Assembly (NCBI RefSeq): GCF_017357405.1
Contig: NZ_CP071597.1
Location: 682,001-746,000 of the forward strand
DNA from: Halomontanus rarus
GTDB taxonomy: Archaea > Halobacteriota > Halobacteria > Halobacteriales > Natrialbaceae
DNA length: 64,000 bases
Direction of reading: 5' to 3'
How positions within the stretch are numbered: the first letter of the stretch is position 1; each line of letters opens with the position of its first letter. The notes under the pieces were generated by a model that had not been told where the DNA came from, did not search any database, and saw only the letters and a list, made by a program, of their open reading frames with translations. Below are positions 7,607-14,851 of this stretch, piece after piece. The position numbers and the translations under genes were made by a program.

Positions 7607-8755
7607 TCAGTCGTTGGGGCCGTCCGAGTCGGTTCGGGAAAGCGCATCTATCACCCGCTCGACGCGATCGTCGTCCCAGTCGGGGTAGCGTTCCTCGACG
7701 AACGCGATGCGTTCGTCCCTCGAGAGTTCCGATTTCGGTCGCTCGAGTCCGACGTCGTCTGGGTCGATCCCCTTGGGCTCAGCGTTCCGGCGAAGGCGTG
7801 TGACAATCTTTCGGAGGTGTCCCGTCGCTTCGAGCCCGCAGACGGCGACGGCGGATCCGAGAACGAGCAGCTGTGCGAGCGGGGACCCGCGGAACGTCAG
7901 GACGAGGCCGACGAGCGGCGGCACCCCGTCCCCGTGGGAGTGGTCGAGCAGGACGGATTCGGAATCTGCGTACAGCGCGCGGAGGAACGCCCCGTTGTCC
8001 GGTTCGCCGTACATCGCGTTGACGGTGATGCTGGGATCGCCGACGGCGACGACCGTCCCGTTCCCGACGGGTTCGATCGTGGCGACGGGGTAGGATCTGA
8101 GGTCCTCCACCTCCTCGAGATCGGTGTCTTCGGCGCCGAGATACGAGTGATTGCTCGTCCTCGCGAGGACGGTGACGTCCCCGTCCCCGTCACCGTCTTC
8201 CGCTCCCGTCCCCGGATCGATCGCGGAGGCGTAATTGAGCGTCAGTCGGTCGAACACGTTCGACAGCCGGTGGTCGCCAGTCGACGTGGCGATCGGCATC
8301 CGCGTCGACTCCGCGTACTCGGTGGAGTCCCGGAGGAGCCGACCGTCGACGCGTGCCTGCGCACCGACGCCCTCGAGGAGGTCGTTTCCGGGCGCGGCGA
8401 AGTTCTCGAAGACGACGAGCGTTCCGCCGCGGTCGACGAAGTCGATCACGCGCTCGAGGTCCTCGCCCTCGTATGATCGGTCGGGGGCGACGACGAACGC
8501 GACGGTCTCGTTGGCCTGTGCGGTCTCGTATCGGTCGGTGTCCCGCGTGAGCGTGCCGTCGACGTCCTGTGCGGACGTGACGTCTGCCCGGAGGTCCGAT
8601 GTGCCGTCCCAGTCCGAATTGTACGGGCTGAAGTCAGCCGTCGAGGTGGCGGCGCCGACGCCTAACGCGAGGACGAGGACGACCGCGAGGAGGAGGGCGA
8701 CCGCCTGCGGCCAGTCGAGGCCGAACCCCTCGAGGATGCCTCCCTCCCACCTCAT
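7607..8755 (-). CDS. DUF4350 domain membrane protein
   Basis: A 382-residue protein with one N-terminal membrane helix (about residues 13-34, VALLLAVVLVLALGVGAAT). An extracytoplasmic DUF4350 domain follows, recognisable by VAFVVAPDRSYEGEDLERVI, then DFVDRGGTLVVFENF and later VGNGTVVAVGDPSI. A second helix lies near residue 285 (LAQLLVLGSAVAVCGLEATG), followed by a basic/acidic cytoplasmic tail. DUF4350 proteins have a glutamine-amidotransferase-like fold without the catalytic triad and are regularly encoded beside MoxR. Here the MoxR gene follows after 63 bp. It most likely belongs to a membrane assembly with the MoxR ATPase; the substrate is unknown. Confidence 0.88.
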   Translation of the reverse strand: MRWEGGILEGFGLDWPQAVALLLAVVLVLALGVGAATSTADFSPYNSDWDGTSDLRADVTSAQDVDGTLTRDTDRYETAQANETVAFVVAPDRSYEGEDLERVIDFVDRGGTLVVFENFAAPGNDLLEGVGAQARVDGRLLRDSTEYAESTRMPIATSTGDHRLSNVFDRLTLNYASAIDPGTGAEDGDGDGDVTVLARTSNHSYLGAEDTDLEEVEDLRSYPVATIEPVGNGTVVAVGDPSITVNAMYGEPDNGAFLRALYADSESVLLDHSHGDGVPPLVGLVLTFRGSPLAQLLVLGSAVAVCGLEATGHLRKIVTRLRRNAEPKGIDPDDVGLERPKSELSRDERIAFVEERYPDWDDDRVERVIDALSRTDSDGPND

Positions 8756-8795
8756 GGGTTGGCCTCCGTCGGTCGTCCGCGTGTGCGTACGAAAG

Positions 8796-9077
8796 CTACC
8801 ACGGCAACACCTCCGGCGGGAGGATCTCGAGGATTCGCCGGACGACGATCACGCCGAAGCCGACGATTCCGAACAGGATCGGCCACCGCAAGCGCCGCCG
8901 CCACTGTGGGGTGACGTTGAACGGTGCGGTGAGCTCCGTGACGATGAGCAAGCCGATCAGCGAGACGACGAAGAACAGTTCGTAGGAGATCGACTCGAGC
9001 AGCGAGAGGGCGAGTGCGGACGCTAGGAGCCACGCGAGGAGCCCGTGAATGAATCGCTGGCGTCTCTGCGTCGGCAT
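8796..9077 (-). CDS. Small membrane protein of the MoxR/DUF4350 cluster
   Basis: A 93-residue protein with two hydrophobic helices near residues 11-45 (GLLAWLLASALALSLLESIS, FFVVSLIGLLIVTELTAPF) and a third near 66-83 (WPILFGIVGFGVIVVRRI). It has a basic N-terminus and ends in PPEVLPW. It is the first gene of the minus-strand set and lies 40 bp upstream of the DUF4350 gene, consistent with one transcript. A longer out-of-frame reading in the same place (8752-9177) lacks membrane segments and looks like a shadow. No function can be assigned; haloarchaeal MoxR clusters usually include one such small membrane subunit. Confidence 0.75.
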   Translation of the reverse strand: MPTQRRQRFIHGLLAWLLASALALSLLESISYELFFVVSLIGLLIVTELTAPFNVTPQWRRRLRWPILFGIVGFGVIVVRRILEILPPEVLPW

Positions 9078-9194
9078 CTACGTGGTTCCAATCTGGCGAC
9101 GACCGTAAAGGTAGCGTCCTCCGTCGAGCGGTTGGTGTGATGTCGTGTTCTCGAGAAGGTGTCGATAACACGTCCATTCACGTCAGTGAGACCG

Positions 9195-9500
9195 TCACTG
9201 CTGTTTTGAAGGTCGGTCGTGTGACTCGTCCTCACGATCCTCCGATCCGAATAGCGCACCACCCGCATCAGTCGGTGTGGTGTTCTCCCAGTCGTCCTGT
9301 CCTGCCGTTGCCGTCTCCAGTTTCGAACTCGGCCTCGGATCGATTTTGAGAACGGATTCCACGAGGATTGCCGAAACCTCGTCGTTCAACTCGATCCCTA
9401 ATCGCTCTCGAATCTTCTTGGGGAGGAGAAGCCGGCCGCTCTCGTCTACCTCAAGTGTGAATTCCTCGTTGTGGTTCGATTCAAACGACGAATTAGTCAT
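9195..9500 (-). CDS. AbrB/SpoVT-type DNA-binding protein
   Basis: A 101-residue protein with an N-terminal swapped-hairpin AbrB domain: EEFTLEVDESGRLLLPKKIR, then ERLGIELNDEVSAILVE. The C-terminal half is hydrophilic and Asp/Glu/Gln rich (ending RPSKQQ) with no recognisable fold. AbrB-type domains bind DNA as dimers and act as regulators or antitoxins. No toxin gene (PIN or MazF type) adjoins it, so a stand-alone regulator is likelier. It is transcribed divergently from nothing obvious; the sequence between 9501 and 9623 has no gene. Confidence 0.85.
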   Translation of the reverse strand: MTNSSFESNHNEEFTLEVDESGRLLLPKKIRERLGIELNDEVSAILVESVLKIDPRPSSKLETATAGQDDWENTTPTDAGGALFGSEDREDESHDRPSKQQ

Positions 9501-9623
9501 TTGTATCTGCTAACAACTAGTCACTCGCGGATAAAGATGATCCGTATGATGACTGCACACAAAGCTGAATGTTCGTAGCGTCGGAGTGAGAAAATCTCGG
9601 TCGGAGCGACTCGTGGGATCGAC

Positions 9624-9773
9624 TTAGCCAATTCGAACGAGTTTGTCTCCCCAACACTCTTCGCAGGTCCCGCTATCCGGACCGTACGTACACCGGCAGA
9701 TCGGACACTGAAAGATCGGTTGCTCGGAGTCAGTTCGCGTCGAACGGTTGATGTATCGTTTGAACGGGTTCAC
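9624..9773 (-). CDS. Zinc-ribbon microprotein (49 aa)
   Basis: A 49-residue frame starting at GTG 9773 (an alternative GTG at 9779 adds two residues). It has a basic N-terminus (VNPFKRYINRSTRTDSEQ) followed by a zinc ribbon: IFQCPICRCTYG, nine residues between the cysteine pairs, then CEECWGD and a short tail. The CxxC...CxxC spacing is the evidence that it is real, since frames this short occur by chance but rarely carry two such pairs. Haloarchaea encode many zinc-finger microproteins, some linked to biofilm or stress behaviour. The 280 bp to the next gene (9780-10059) hold nothing I can name. Confidence 0.65.
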   Translation of the reverse strand: MNPFKRYINRSTRTDSEQPIFQCPICRCTYGPDSGTCEECWGDKLVRIG

Positions 9774-10059
9774 GGCCACCAGTAGCGTGCCAGCTACGTC
9801 TCACTCGAGTCATACTATTCTAAAGTACTTTCTAGCAATCCTATCCAAGGGTCGTTCGCGAGAGTTCCGTCCCATCCGTCACAGATGCGTCGTCCGATCG
9901 AGATCCCGAACCCGACCTTCACGGACGTTTCGAGCCCCTGAGGCGAACACTACGACACGAAGGAACGTCTCGAGATCGTCGAGAACGGACACGAGGGACT
10001 TCGACCAACTCGTGGCTCATACCGTCGACGACGATCGTTTCTCACACTGTCGACGGCGA

Positions 10060-11307
10060 TCACAGGTGCTCGAGCGGCGACGCCCGCCCGACTCGCCAGC
10101 CCGCGATCGCCGCGGCGACGGTGCCGATCCCGATGGCGATAGCCAGTCCGCCGAGGTAGATCGGCTCGGCGGTCTGGACCAGTCCGTCGAACCCGACGAC
10201 GATCGCCGCGAGCCGGTTGAGCAGGTCGACCATCGGCCCCGTCAGCGCGACGGCGATCACGCCGCCGAGGGTGCCGATGATCACGCCCTGACCGATCACC
10301 GTGACGACCAGCGTCGAGGCGGAGATTCCCTGTGCCTTTAGCGCGGCGAACTCCTGGCGTTGCTGGTAGACGACCAGTCCCAGCAGGGCGACGGTGAGGG
10401 CGATCCCGGCACCGACTGCGAGCACGATCAGCGCGCTGGCCGCCGCGAGGACGAGCACCTGTTCCTGGAGGGTGGCCTCGAGTTGCTCGCTGTTGGTCCG
10501 GATATCGTACTCGGGATAGGCTTCCTGAAGCTCCGCCTGTACGGTTTCGACGTCCGCGTCGTCCTCGAGAGTGATCGTGATGAACGTCGCCGGCTCGGTG
10601 CCGGTGTTGGAGGTGATCTGGTGGAGTTCGCTCAGTGGTATGGTGACCGTCGGCGCTCCCAGCATCTGCTCGTAGGTCGGCGAGTAGCCGACGACCGTGA
10701 ACTCGTTTTCTCGCGCTGCGGCAAGGGAGCCGCCAACGTTGAGCGTGTCCCCGATGGAGACGTTCAGGTCGCGCGCGGTCTCCCTGTCGAGGAGGATTTC
10801 GTGGGTCATCTCACCCTCGTAGGTTCCGTTCGCGTAGTGTGGGTCACCGCGCAGGTCCTCTCCCTCGTCGATGTTGACGACCGATCCTCCATTAGGAACA
10901 CCGGTCGCGATGAACGTCCGGAAATCTGCGTCCAGACTGGTGGCGACGTACACCGTCTCGAAACTCAGCGGACTCGTGTAGGCCACACCGTCATGGGCCG
11001 CCATCTCTTCGGCGACCTCACGGGAGTTGTGCAACGAGTTCTCGAAGCCGCCGCCGCCCGCCGCCGTAATTCGCGTCTCTCCCGCCGTCACCCAGAGGTC
11101 GCGGTCCGCGGCGTCGAACTGGGCCTGTCCCGTCTCGAGGACGCCGACACCGGCCCCGGCGAGCAACGTCGTCGCGAGCACCGCGAGGACGATGCCGAAG
11201 ACGGCGAGGCCGAGTCGGAGTTTGTGGTGGCGCAACTGGGCGACGGTGAGTCCGCCGGCCGCCCAGAGACGGCGGCCGGTTCGGAGGAGCCAGCGTGCGG
11301 GATTCAC
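10060..11307 (-). CDS. ABC transporter permease, MacB/FtsX type (second permease)
   Basis: A 415-residue permease: one N-terminal helix (about 30-52, LRLGLAVFGIVLAVLATTLL), a large extracytoplasmic MacB-like periplasmic core domain (about 60-275) with repeated sub-patterns such as ILLDRETARDLNVSIGDTL and FTVVGYSPTYEQMLG, and three C-terminal helices in the FtsX region (ASALIVLAVGAGIALTVALL, VTVIGQGVIIGTLGGVIAVA, YLGGLAIAIGIGTVAAAIAG). FtsX/MacB permeases do not usually move substrate through a channel but transmit ATPase motion to exported proteins or lipoproteins. It overlaps the upstream permease by 4 bp and ends the operon. The paired permease suggests a heterodimer. Confidence 0.9.
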   Translation of the reverse strand: MNPARWLLRTGRRLWAAGGLTVAQLRHHKLRLGLAVFGIVLAVLATTLLAGAGVGVLETGQAQFDAADRDLWVTAGETRITAAGGGGFENSLHNSREVAEEMAAHDGVAYTSPLSFETVYVATSLDADFRTFIATGVPNGGSVVNIDEGEDLRGDPHYANGTYEGEMTHEILLDRETARDLNVSIGDTLNVGGSLAAARENEFTVVGYSPTYEQMLGAPTVTIPLSELHQITSNTGTEPATFITITLEDDADVETVQAELQEAYPEYDIRTNSEQLEATLQEQVLVLAAASALIVLAVGAGIALTVALLGLVVYQQRQEFAALKAQGISASTLVVTVIGQGVIIGTLGGVIAVALTGPMVDLLNRLAAIVVGFDGLVQTAEPIYLGGLAIAIGIGTVAAAIAGWRVGRASPLEHL

Positions 11308-12524
11308 TGGGGAACACCTCCCGTAACCCGCCGGGTGACCAGCAGGAGCACCGGCAGCGAGCAGATGCCGATCAGGACGGCGACGGCGACGCCGTAGAGG
11401 ACGAAGACCGGATGCGAGAACGCGATCGGCTCGGATGTCAGCGTCCGCATCGCGATCACGTTCGTGAGTCTGATCCCCGCGAGGCCGCCGAGCGCGCCGA
11501 TGACCCCGCCGATCGCCGTCGTCGCGAGAATCTGGACGCCGACGATTCCCAGCTGGGTCCGTCCCGAGAGCCCGATCGCCGACATCGTCGCCAGCTGCGT
11601 CCGATCGGCGACGAGCTCGAGTCCCATCGTAGTGACGACGAACAGCGTCCCGATCGAAATCGCGACCACGAACGCCGTCAGCGCGAGCGCGACCGACAGA
11701 TCCGAGTCCATCGCCTGGCTGGCGGTCATCTCCGACCGGGAGTTGACCGTCGAGGAGGGGTAGACGTCCTCGAGTTCTTCTCTGACGCCGGGATCGTTCG
11801 TTCCGACGACGAACTGATCGGCCGAATCGTGGGTGGTCGCACCGGTCAACGTCTGGAGTTCGCTCAGCTGTATCACCGCCGTCGGAATGTCGCCGACGGT
11901 CCGCGCGCCGTCGCCGTCGACCGACGTCACGGTGAACGATTCGTTCCCCGAAATCGAGAGCGAGTCACCCGCCGCGGCGTTCAGCGTCGCGCCGGCGCTT
12001 CTCGAGAGGGCGACCTCGCCAGTCCACTCGCCGTCGTATTCACCGTCGCCGTAGTACGGGTCGTGGTGGGTCAGTGCGCTCACGTTCACGCCGCTAACCT
12101 GACCGATCCCGCCGTCGTTGACGACCCCGACGACGAGGACGTACTCGCTCGAGTTGCCGGCGGTGACCCGGAGGACCTGCGAGAGTACGGGGGTCGCCGA
12201 GTCGACGCCCTCCGTCGCTCGGATCGTGTCGGCGGTGTCGTGGACCGAACCGAACTGCGGCGCGTCCGTCGAGATTAACGGGGAACTCGCGCCGTCTCCT
12301 TCTGGGACGATCCAGTAGTCGACGTCGTCGTCCTGAACCGTCGCGCCGCCGGTCAGCCCCATACCGATTCCGGTGACGACGAGCAAGAGCGTGATCGCGA
12401 CGGCCACCCCGAGCACGCTGAAGCGAACCCGCTGTCTGGCCGTGTGGGTCGTCCGCGCGAGGGTTCGGCGCATCCCGACGACGGCCACGCCGTACCACCG
12501 GGCGAGTGCGGTTCGGAGCGTCAT
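11304..12524 (-). CDS. ABC transporter permease, MacB/FtsX type (first permease)
   Basis: A 406-residue permease with the same plan as its partner: N-terminal helix (about 33-56, FSVLGVAVAITLLLVVTGIG), a MacB-like core with VALSRSAGATLNAAAGDSLS and a domain opening VDYWIVPEGDG, then three helices (VALALTAFVVAISIGTLFVV, a Gly/Ala-rich segment with TTAIGGVIGALGGLAGI, VLYGVAVAVLIGICSLPVLL). It overlaps the ATPase upstream and the second permease downstream by 4 bp each, so the three are a tightly coupled operon. Substrate is unknown; the haloarchaeal family is usually annotated as macrolide or lipoprotein export by homology only. Confidence 0.9.
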   Translation of the reverse strand: MTLRTALARWYGVAVVGMRRTLARTTHTARQRVRFSVLGVAVAITLLLVVTGIGMGLTGGATVQDDDVDYWIVPEGDGASSPLISTDAPQFGSVHDTADTIRATEGVDSATPVLSQVLRVTAGNSSEYVLVVGVVNDGGIGQVSGVNVSALTHHDPYYGDGEYDGEWTGEVALSRSAGATLNAAAGDSLSISGNESFTVTSVDGDGARTVGDIPTAVIQLSELQTLTGATTHDSADQFVVGTNDPGVREELEDVYPSSTVNSRSEMTASQAMDSDLSVALALTAFVVAISIGTLFVVTTMGLELVADRTQLATMSAIGLSGRTQLGIVGVQILATTAIGGVIGALGGLAGIRLTNVIAMRTLTSEPIAFSHPVFVLYGVAVAVLIGICSLPVLLLVTRRVTGGVPQ

Positions 12525-13303
12525 GTGTCCGTCCTGGACGGGGCGCGAACGGTCGCTTCCTCGTCGATTCGCCCGTCGCGCAGGCGGACGACGCGATCGG
12601 CGATCTCGAGCGTCGGCTGGTCGTGGGAGGCGAGGACGACCGCTCGGTCCTCGGCGACGCGTTCGAACTGTTCGAGGACGCGGGTACCGGTCTCCGTGTC
12701 GAGTTCACCGGTCGGTTCGTCGGCGACGACGAGCGTCGGATCGGTCACCAGCGCGCGGGCGATGGCCACCCGCTGCTGTTCGCCGCCGCTCAGTTCGCCC
12801 GGCCGATGGGTGACGCGATCCTCGAGGCCGACGCGCTCAAGGAGTTCCGTCGCCCGTTTTCGGCGCTCTTTCTTCGGGACGCCGAGTTCGACCAGCGGGA
12901 GGGCGACGTTGCCCCGCGCCGAGAGCGAGTCGAGCAGGTGGAAGTGCTGGAAGACGATCCCGACGTGTTCTAGGCGAAGGCGCGTCCGTTTACGGGTCGA
13001 GAGAGTGTTCAGGTCGGTTCCCTGGAACGTGACCGTCCCCTCGCTGGGGAGTTCGAGGCCCGCCAGCAGGTGGAGGAGCGTGGACTTTCCCGAGCCGCTC
13101 GGGCCCGCGAGGCCGACGATCTCCTCCTGGGCGATGTCGATCGAGACGTCCTCGAGGGCCGTTACCTTCGGCGGGGACGAGCGGCCGAGCGCTCGAGCGA
13201 CGCGTCCGGGTTCGGACCCGCGTCTGTATCGCTTCGTGACGCCGTCGGCTCGAGCGAGCGGGGGCGGTGACTCGTCGGGACGTGATCCGGACCGGGCAGC
13301 CAT
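12521..13303 (-). CDS. ABC transporter ATP-binding protein, MacB/LolD type
   Basis: A 260-residue nucleotide-binding subunit. Walker A is GPSGSGKSTLLHLLAG, the Q-loop is in VGIVFQHFHLLDSLSARGNV, the signature is LSGGEQQRVAIARAL and Walker B with the D-loop is VVADEPTGELDTETG, followed by the switch His in VLASHDQPTLEIADRVVRL. The FQ.F.LL..L...NV stretch and the EPTGELD motif are typical of the MacB/LolD/FtsE branch that partners FtsX-like permeases, which are the next two genes. It is the first gene of the operon. About 330 bp upstream (13304-13632) hold no gene but include one copy of a recurring 13-mer (13572-13584). Confidence 0.93.
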   Translation of the reverse strand: MAARSGSRPDESPPPLARADGVTKRYRRGSEPGRVARALGRSSPPKVTALEDVSIDIAQEEIVGLAGPSGSGKSTLLHLLAGLELPSEGTVTFQGTDLNTLSTRKRTRLRLEHVGIVFQHFHLLDSLSARGNVALPLVELGVPKKERRKRATELLERVGLEDRVTHRPGELSGGEQQRVAIARALVTDPTLVVADEPTGELDTETGTRVLEQFERVAEDRAVVLASHDQPTLEIADRVVRLRDGRIDEEATVRAPSRTDT

Positions 13304-13571
13304 AGGAAGGACAGGTATGTATAGCCCATTAACTGTCTCGGTTCCGCAACAATATTTCGCCGGTGGTCGGAGGACGGTTCGCCTCGAGACGGCTGGAGTG
13401 TTCGGCGACGGACGACGAAGTGAACCGCAGCGTTCGATTTATAACAGACTCCTGAAAACATACTTCAGTACTTATCAAGAGGATTTGGGTTGAAACCTCT
13501 GTTCAGTGCATGTTGTCTCCGTCGCAACTCTCCGCTCTGCTGTGCAGTAAATTCGGGAAAGGATTCCGTGC

Positions 13572-13584
13572 TCAGTACAGGTGA
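13572..13584 (+). repeat. Recurring 13-mer, copy 2 of 3
   Basis: TCAGTACAGGTGA occurs exactly here, at 3724-3736 just after the IS5-type transposase, and at 32700-32712 near an AbrB gene, always on the plus strand. Three exact copies in 64 kb are far above chance. It is probably a remnant end of a transposon. Confidence 0.5.
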
Positions 13585-13632
13585 ACCGCATATCGGTCAA
13601 AACTCGCTTAGTCACGGTTGTATCGTGATCAG

Positions 13633-14061
13633 TTACTCTGTTACATCCGTGTGACAATTAGCGTCACGGATCGGACACTCGCTGTTATGAGCATAAAAGG
13701 ACACTCTATGTTCGCGCACCTCGGCTATGACATCTAGACAACCTTCTTCGTCCGATGTCGCGAGATCACTCCATTCATCAGCGTTGATATTGCGAACCAG
13801 TACCATCAAGGGTGCGTCCGGCCAGGCACAATTGAGTGTGATCATATCTGGGTCCGTCGGAATCTCATGGCTTTCCAGATAAGCTACTTCATCGGTGTCA
13901 TCTCGTTCTATTCTAATTTCTGCCGTTACAGGGTCGCTAAGAGGATTTATCAAATGAAGACCCTGCAACGTTGCATATGAATCCTCATCAGCGGATATAC
14001 AACCTGCTGTGGTACCAATTCCACCACTCGCGGCAAAGCCAAGAAATCGGTGTCGGTTCAT
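13633..14061 (-). CDS. Predicted lipoprotein of unknown function
   Basis: A 142-residue protein from ATG 14061. The N-terminus MNRHRFLGFAASGGIGTTAGC is a short signal with a lipobox-like TTAGC, so the protein is probably lipid-anchored at Cys21. It lacks a strict twin-arginine pair. The mature part has a likely beta-sandwich feel (LHLINPLSDPVTAEIRIERD, then PLMVLVRNINADEW) and four further cysteines (LNCAWPD, EEGCLDV, SECPIRD, ANCHTDV) that could form disulfides outside the cell. A TATA element (minus-strand TTTATAAT, 14081-14088) lies about 24 bp ahead of the ATG, the spacing of leaderless haloarchaeal genes. The IS200/IS605 element inserted just upstream leaves this promoter intact. Confidence 0.7.
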   Translation of the reverse strand: MNRHRFLGFAASGGIGTTAGCISADEDSYATLQGLHLINPLSDPVTAEIRIERDDTDEVAYLESHEIPTDPDMITLNCAWPDAPLMVLVRNINADEWSDLATSDEEGCLDVIAEVREHRVSFYAHNSECPIRDANCHTDVTE

Positions 14062-14078
14062 ATCATCTCTCAACTACA

Positions 14079-14090
14079 ATATTATAAACA
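14079..14090 (-). promoter_or_regulatory. TATA-box promoter for the lipoprotein gene
   Basis: Minus-strand TTTATAAT centred about 24 bp upstream of the ATG at 14061, the usual distance for leaderless haloarchaeal transcripts. It lies between the gene and the left end of the IS200/IS605 element. Confidence 0.5.
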
Positions 14091-14149
14091 TCCACTGGAG
14101 CAACAGATTCGTCATGTTCGCACTCTCTACAGGCTGAGCAGGCCGAGTG

Positions 14150-14170
14150 CCTCGGGGCTTGACCCCGAGG
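14150..14170 (+). repeat. Left-end palindrome of the IS200/IS605 element
   Basis: Perfect 8-bp stem (CCTCGGGG/CCCCGAGG) with loop CTTGA, identical in sequence and orientation to 16134-16154 at the other end of the element. Confidence 0.8.
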
Positions 14171-14189
14171 GTGAAGGCCGTACGCTCCG

Positions 14190-14642
14190 CTAAACGTGTT
14201 CCGTGCGCTCGATATACTGCTCGATTGTGTCTGTCGAAACGTCGCCTGCCGTCCCAACGTAGTACGAGTCCTCCCAGAACCCACCGCCCCACAGATACAC
14301 CTCTAAGAAAGGTTCGTGCTGTTTCCACATCTCTCGCGCCGTGATGCTTTTGACCGTTCGCACAATCTCGCTCGGCGCGTGCTTCGGGTGGGCTGATAGG
14401 AACAGGTGTACGTGGTCGGGCGAAATGTGGAGTCGTTCGAGAGACTGCGTCTCTCGTGATCACGAAAATCTCCGATTTTCGGACGACGACAGTATCTCGT
14501 AGCCGTACTCGTTGCAAATATCGCGGAAACTCGCTTCCAGCGAATCCCTGATTGGTTCGAGGATGGCGTGGCGGTACTTCGGGCACCACACGAAGTGGTA
14601 GTTGACGTTGTAAACCGTGTGATTCGACCTCTTCTCGCCCAT
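14190..14642 (-). pseudogene. tnpA: tnpA (Y1 HUH transposase) interrupted by an in-frame TGA
   Basis: Starting at ATG 14642 the frame reads as the N-terminus of a Y1 transposase (VYNVNYHFVWCPKYRHAILE, then FRDICNEYGYEILS). It reaches a TGA at 14460-14462, then continues in the same frame with the catalytic half: SPDHVHLFLSAHPKH (HUH histidines), IVRTVKSITAREMWKQ, WGGGFWEDSYYVGTAG and the tyrosine helix IEQYIERTEHV, ending at TAG 14190-14192. Both halves share one frame, so this is a nonsense lesion and not a frameshift. The lesion sits in about 15 extra codons made of two perfect hairpins. Without them the protein would be about 135 residues, the normal size. As read, only a 60-residue N-terminal fragment is made, unless the stop is read through. 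Confidence 0.85.
14438..14481. repeat. Two adjacent perfect 8-3-8 hairpins inside tnpA
   Basis: First hairpin 14438-14456: arms CGAGAGAC and GTCTCTCG, loop TGC. Second hairpin 14463-14481: arms CGAAAATC and GATTTTCG, loop TCC. Between them is the palindrome TGATCA (14457-14462), which reads TGA, the premature stop, on the coding strand. The block lies where tnpA homologues pass directly from EILS to ERLHISPDH, so it looks like an insertion of about 45 bp. Confidence 0.8.
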
Positions 14643-14695
14643 ATCGAAGCCACTCCACCGACACAGTTAAGTATATCCAAAGGATATACTCCGAT

Positions 14696-14851
14696 ATGGC
14701 GAACCGCTTTGAAATCGAGGGCGAGGAAGTTCTCGACGGTGAGGTCAAACCGTTCGGGAACAGTGCCCACGTCACCGTCCCCAAACGCTGGCGTGGAGCC
14801 GACGTGAAGGTCGTCCGAACCTCAGAACCCACCGAACAAGACGAAGAATGA
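14696..14851 (+). CDS. DUF2080 family transposase-associated protein (51 aa)
   Basis: A 51-residue protein that opens MANRFEIEGEEVLDGEV and continues KPFGNSAHVTVPKRWRGADV, ending in an acidic tail. The KPFGNSAHVTVPKRWRG motif is the hallmark of DUF2080, a small AbrB-like family found only beside tnpB in archaeal IS200/IS605 elements. Its stop overlaps the tnpB start (ATGA at 14848-14851), so translation is coupled. A likely role is regulating the element's own transcription, since the fold is a DNA-binding swapped hairpin, but this is inference. Its promoter would lie in the 53-bp gap shared with the divergent tnpA. Confidence 0.85.
   Translation: MANRFEIEGEEVLDGEVKPFGNSAHVTVPKRWRGADVKVVRTSEPTEQDEE

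Noticed and set aside
7568..8476. 302-residue plus-strand frame over the DUF4350 gene
   Set aside because: Shadow of the minus-strand gene, which has clear membrane and domain features.
14190..14770. tnpA broken by frameshift
   Set aside because: Both the start at 14642 and the stop at 14190-14192 are in the same reading phase, so only the in-frame TGA separates the halves.
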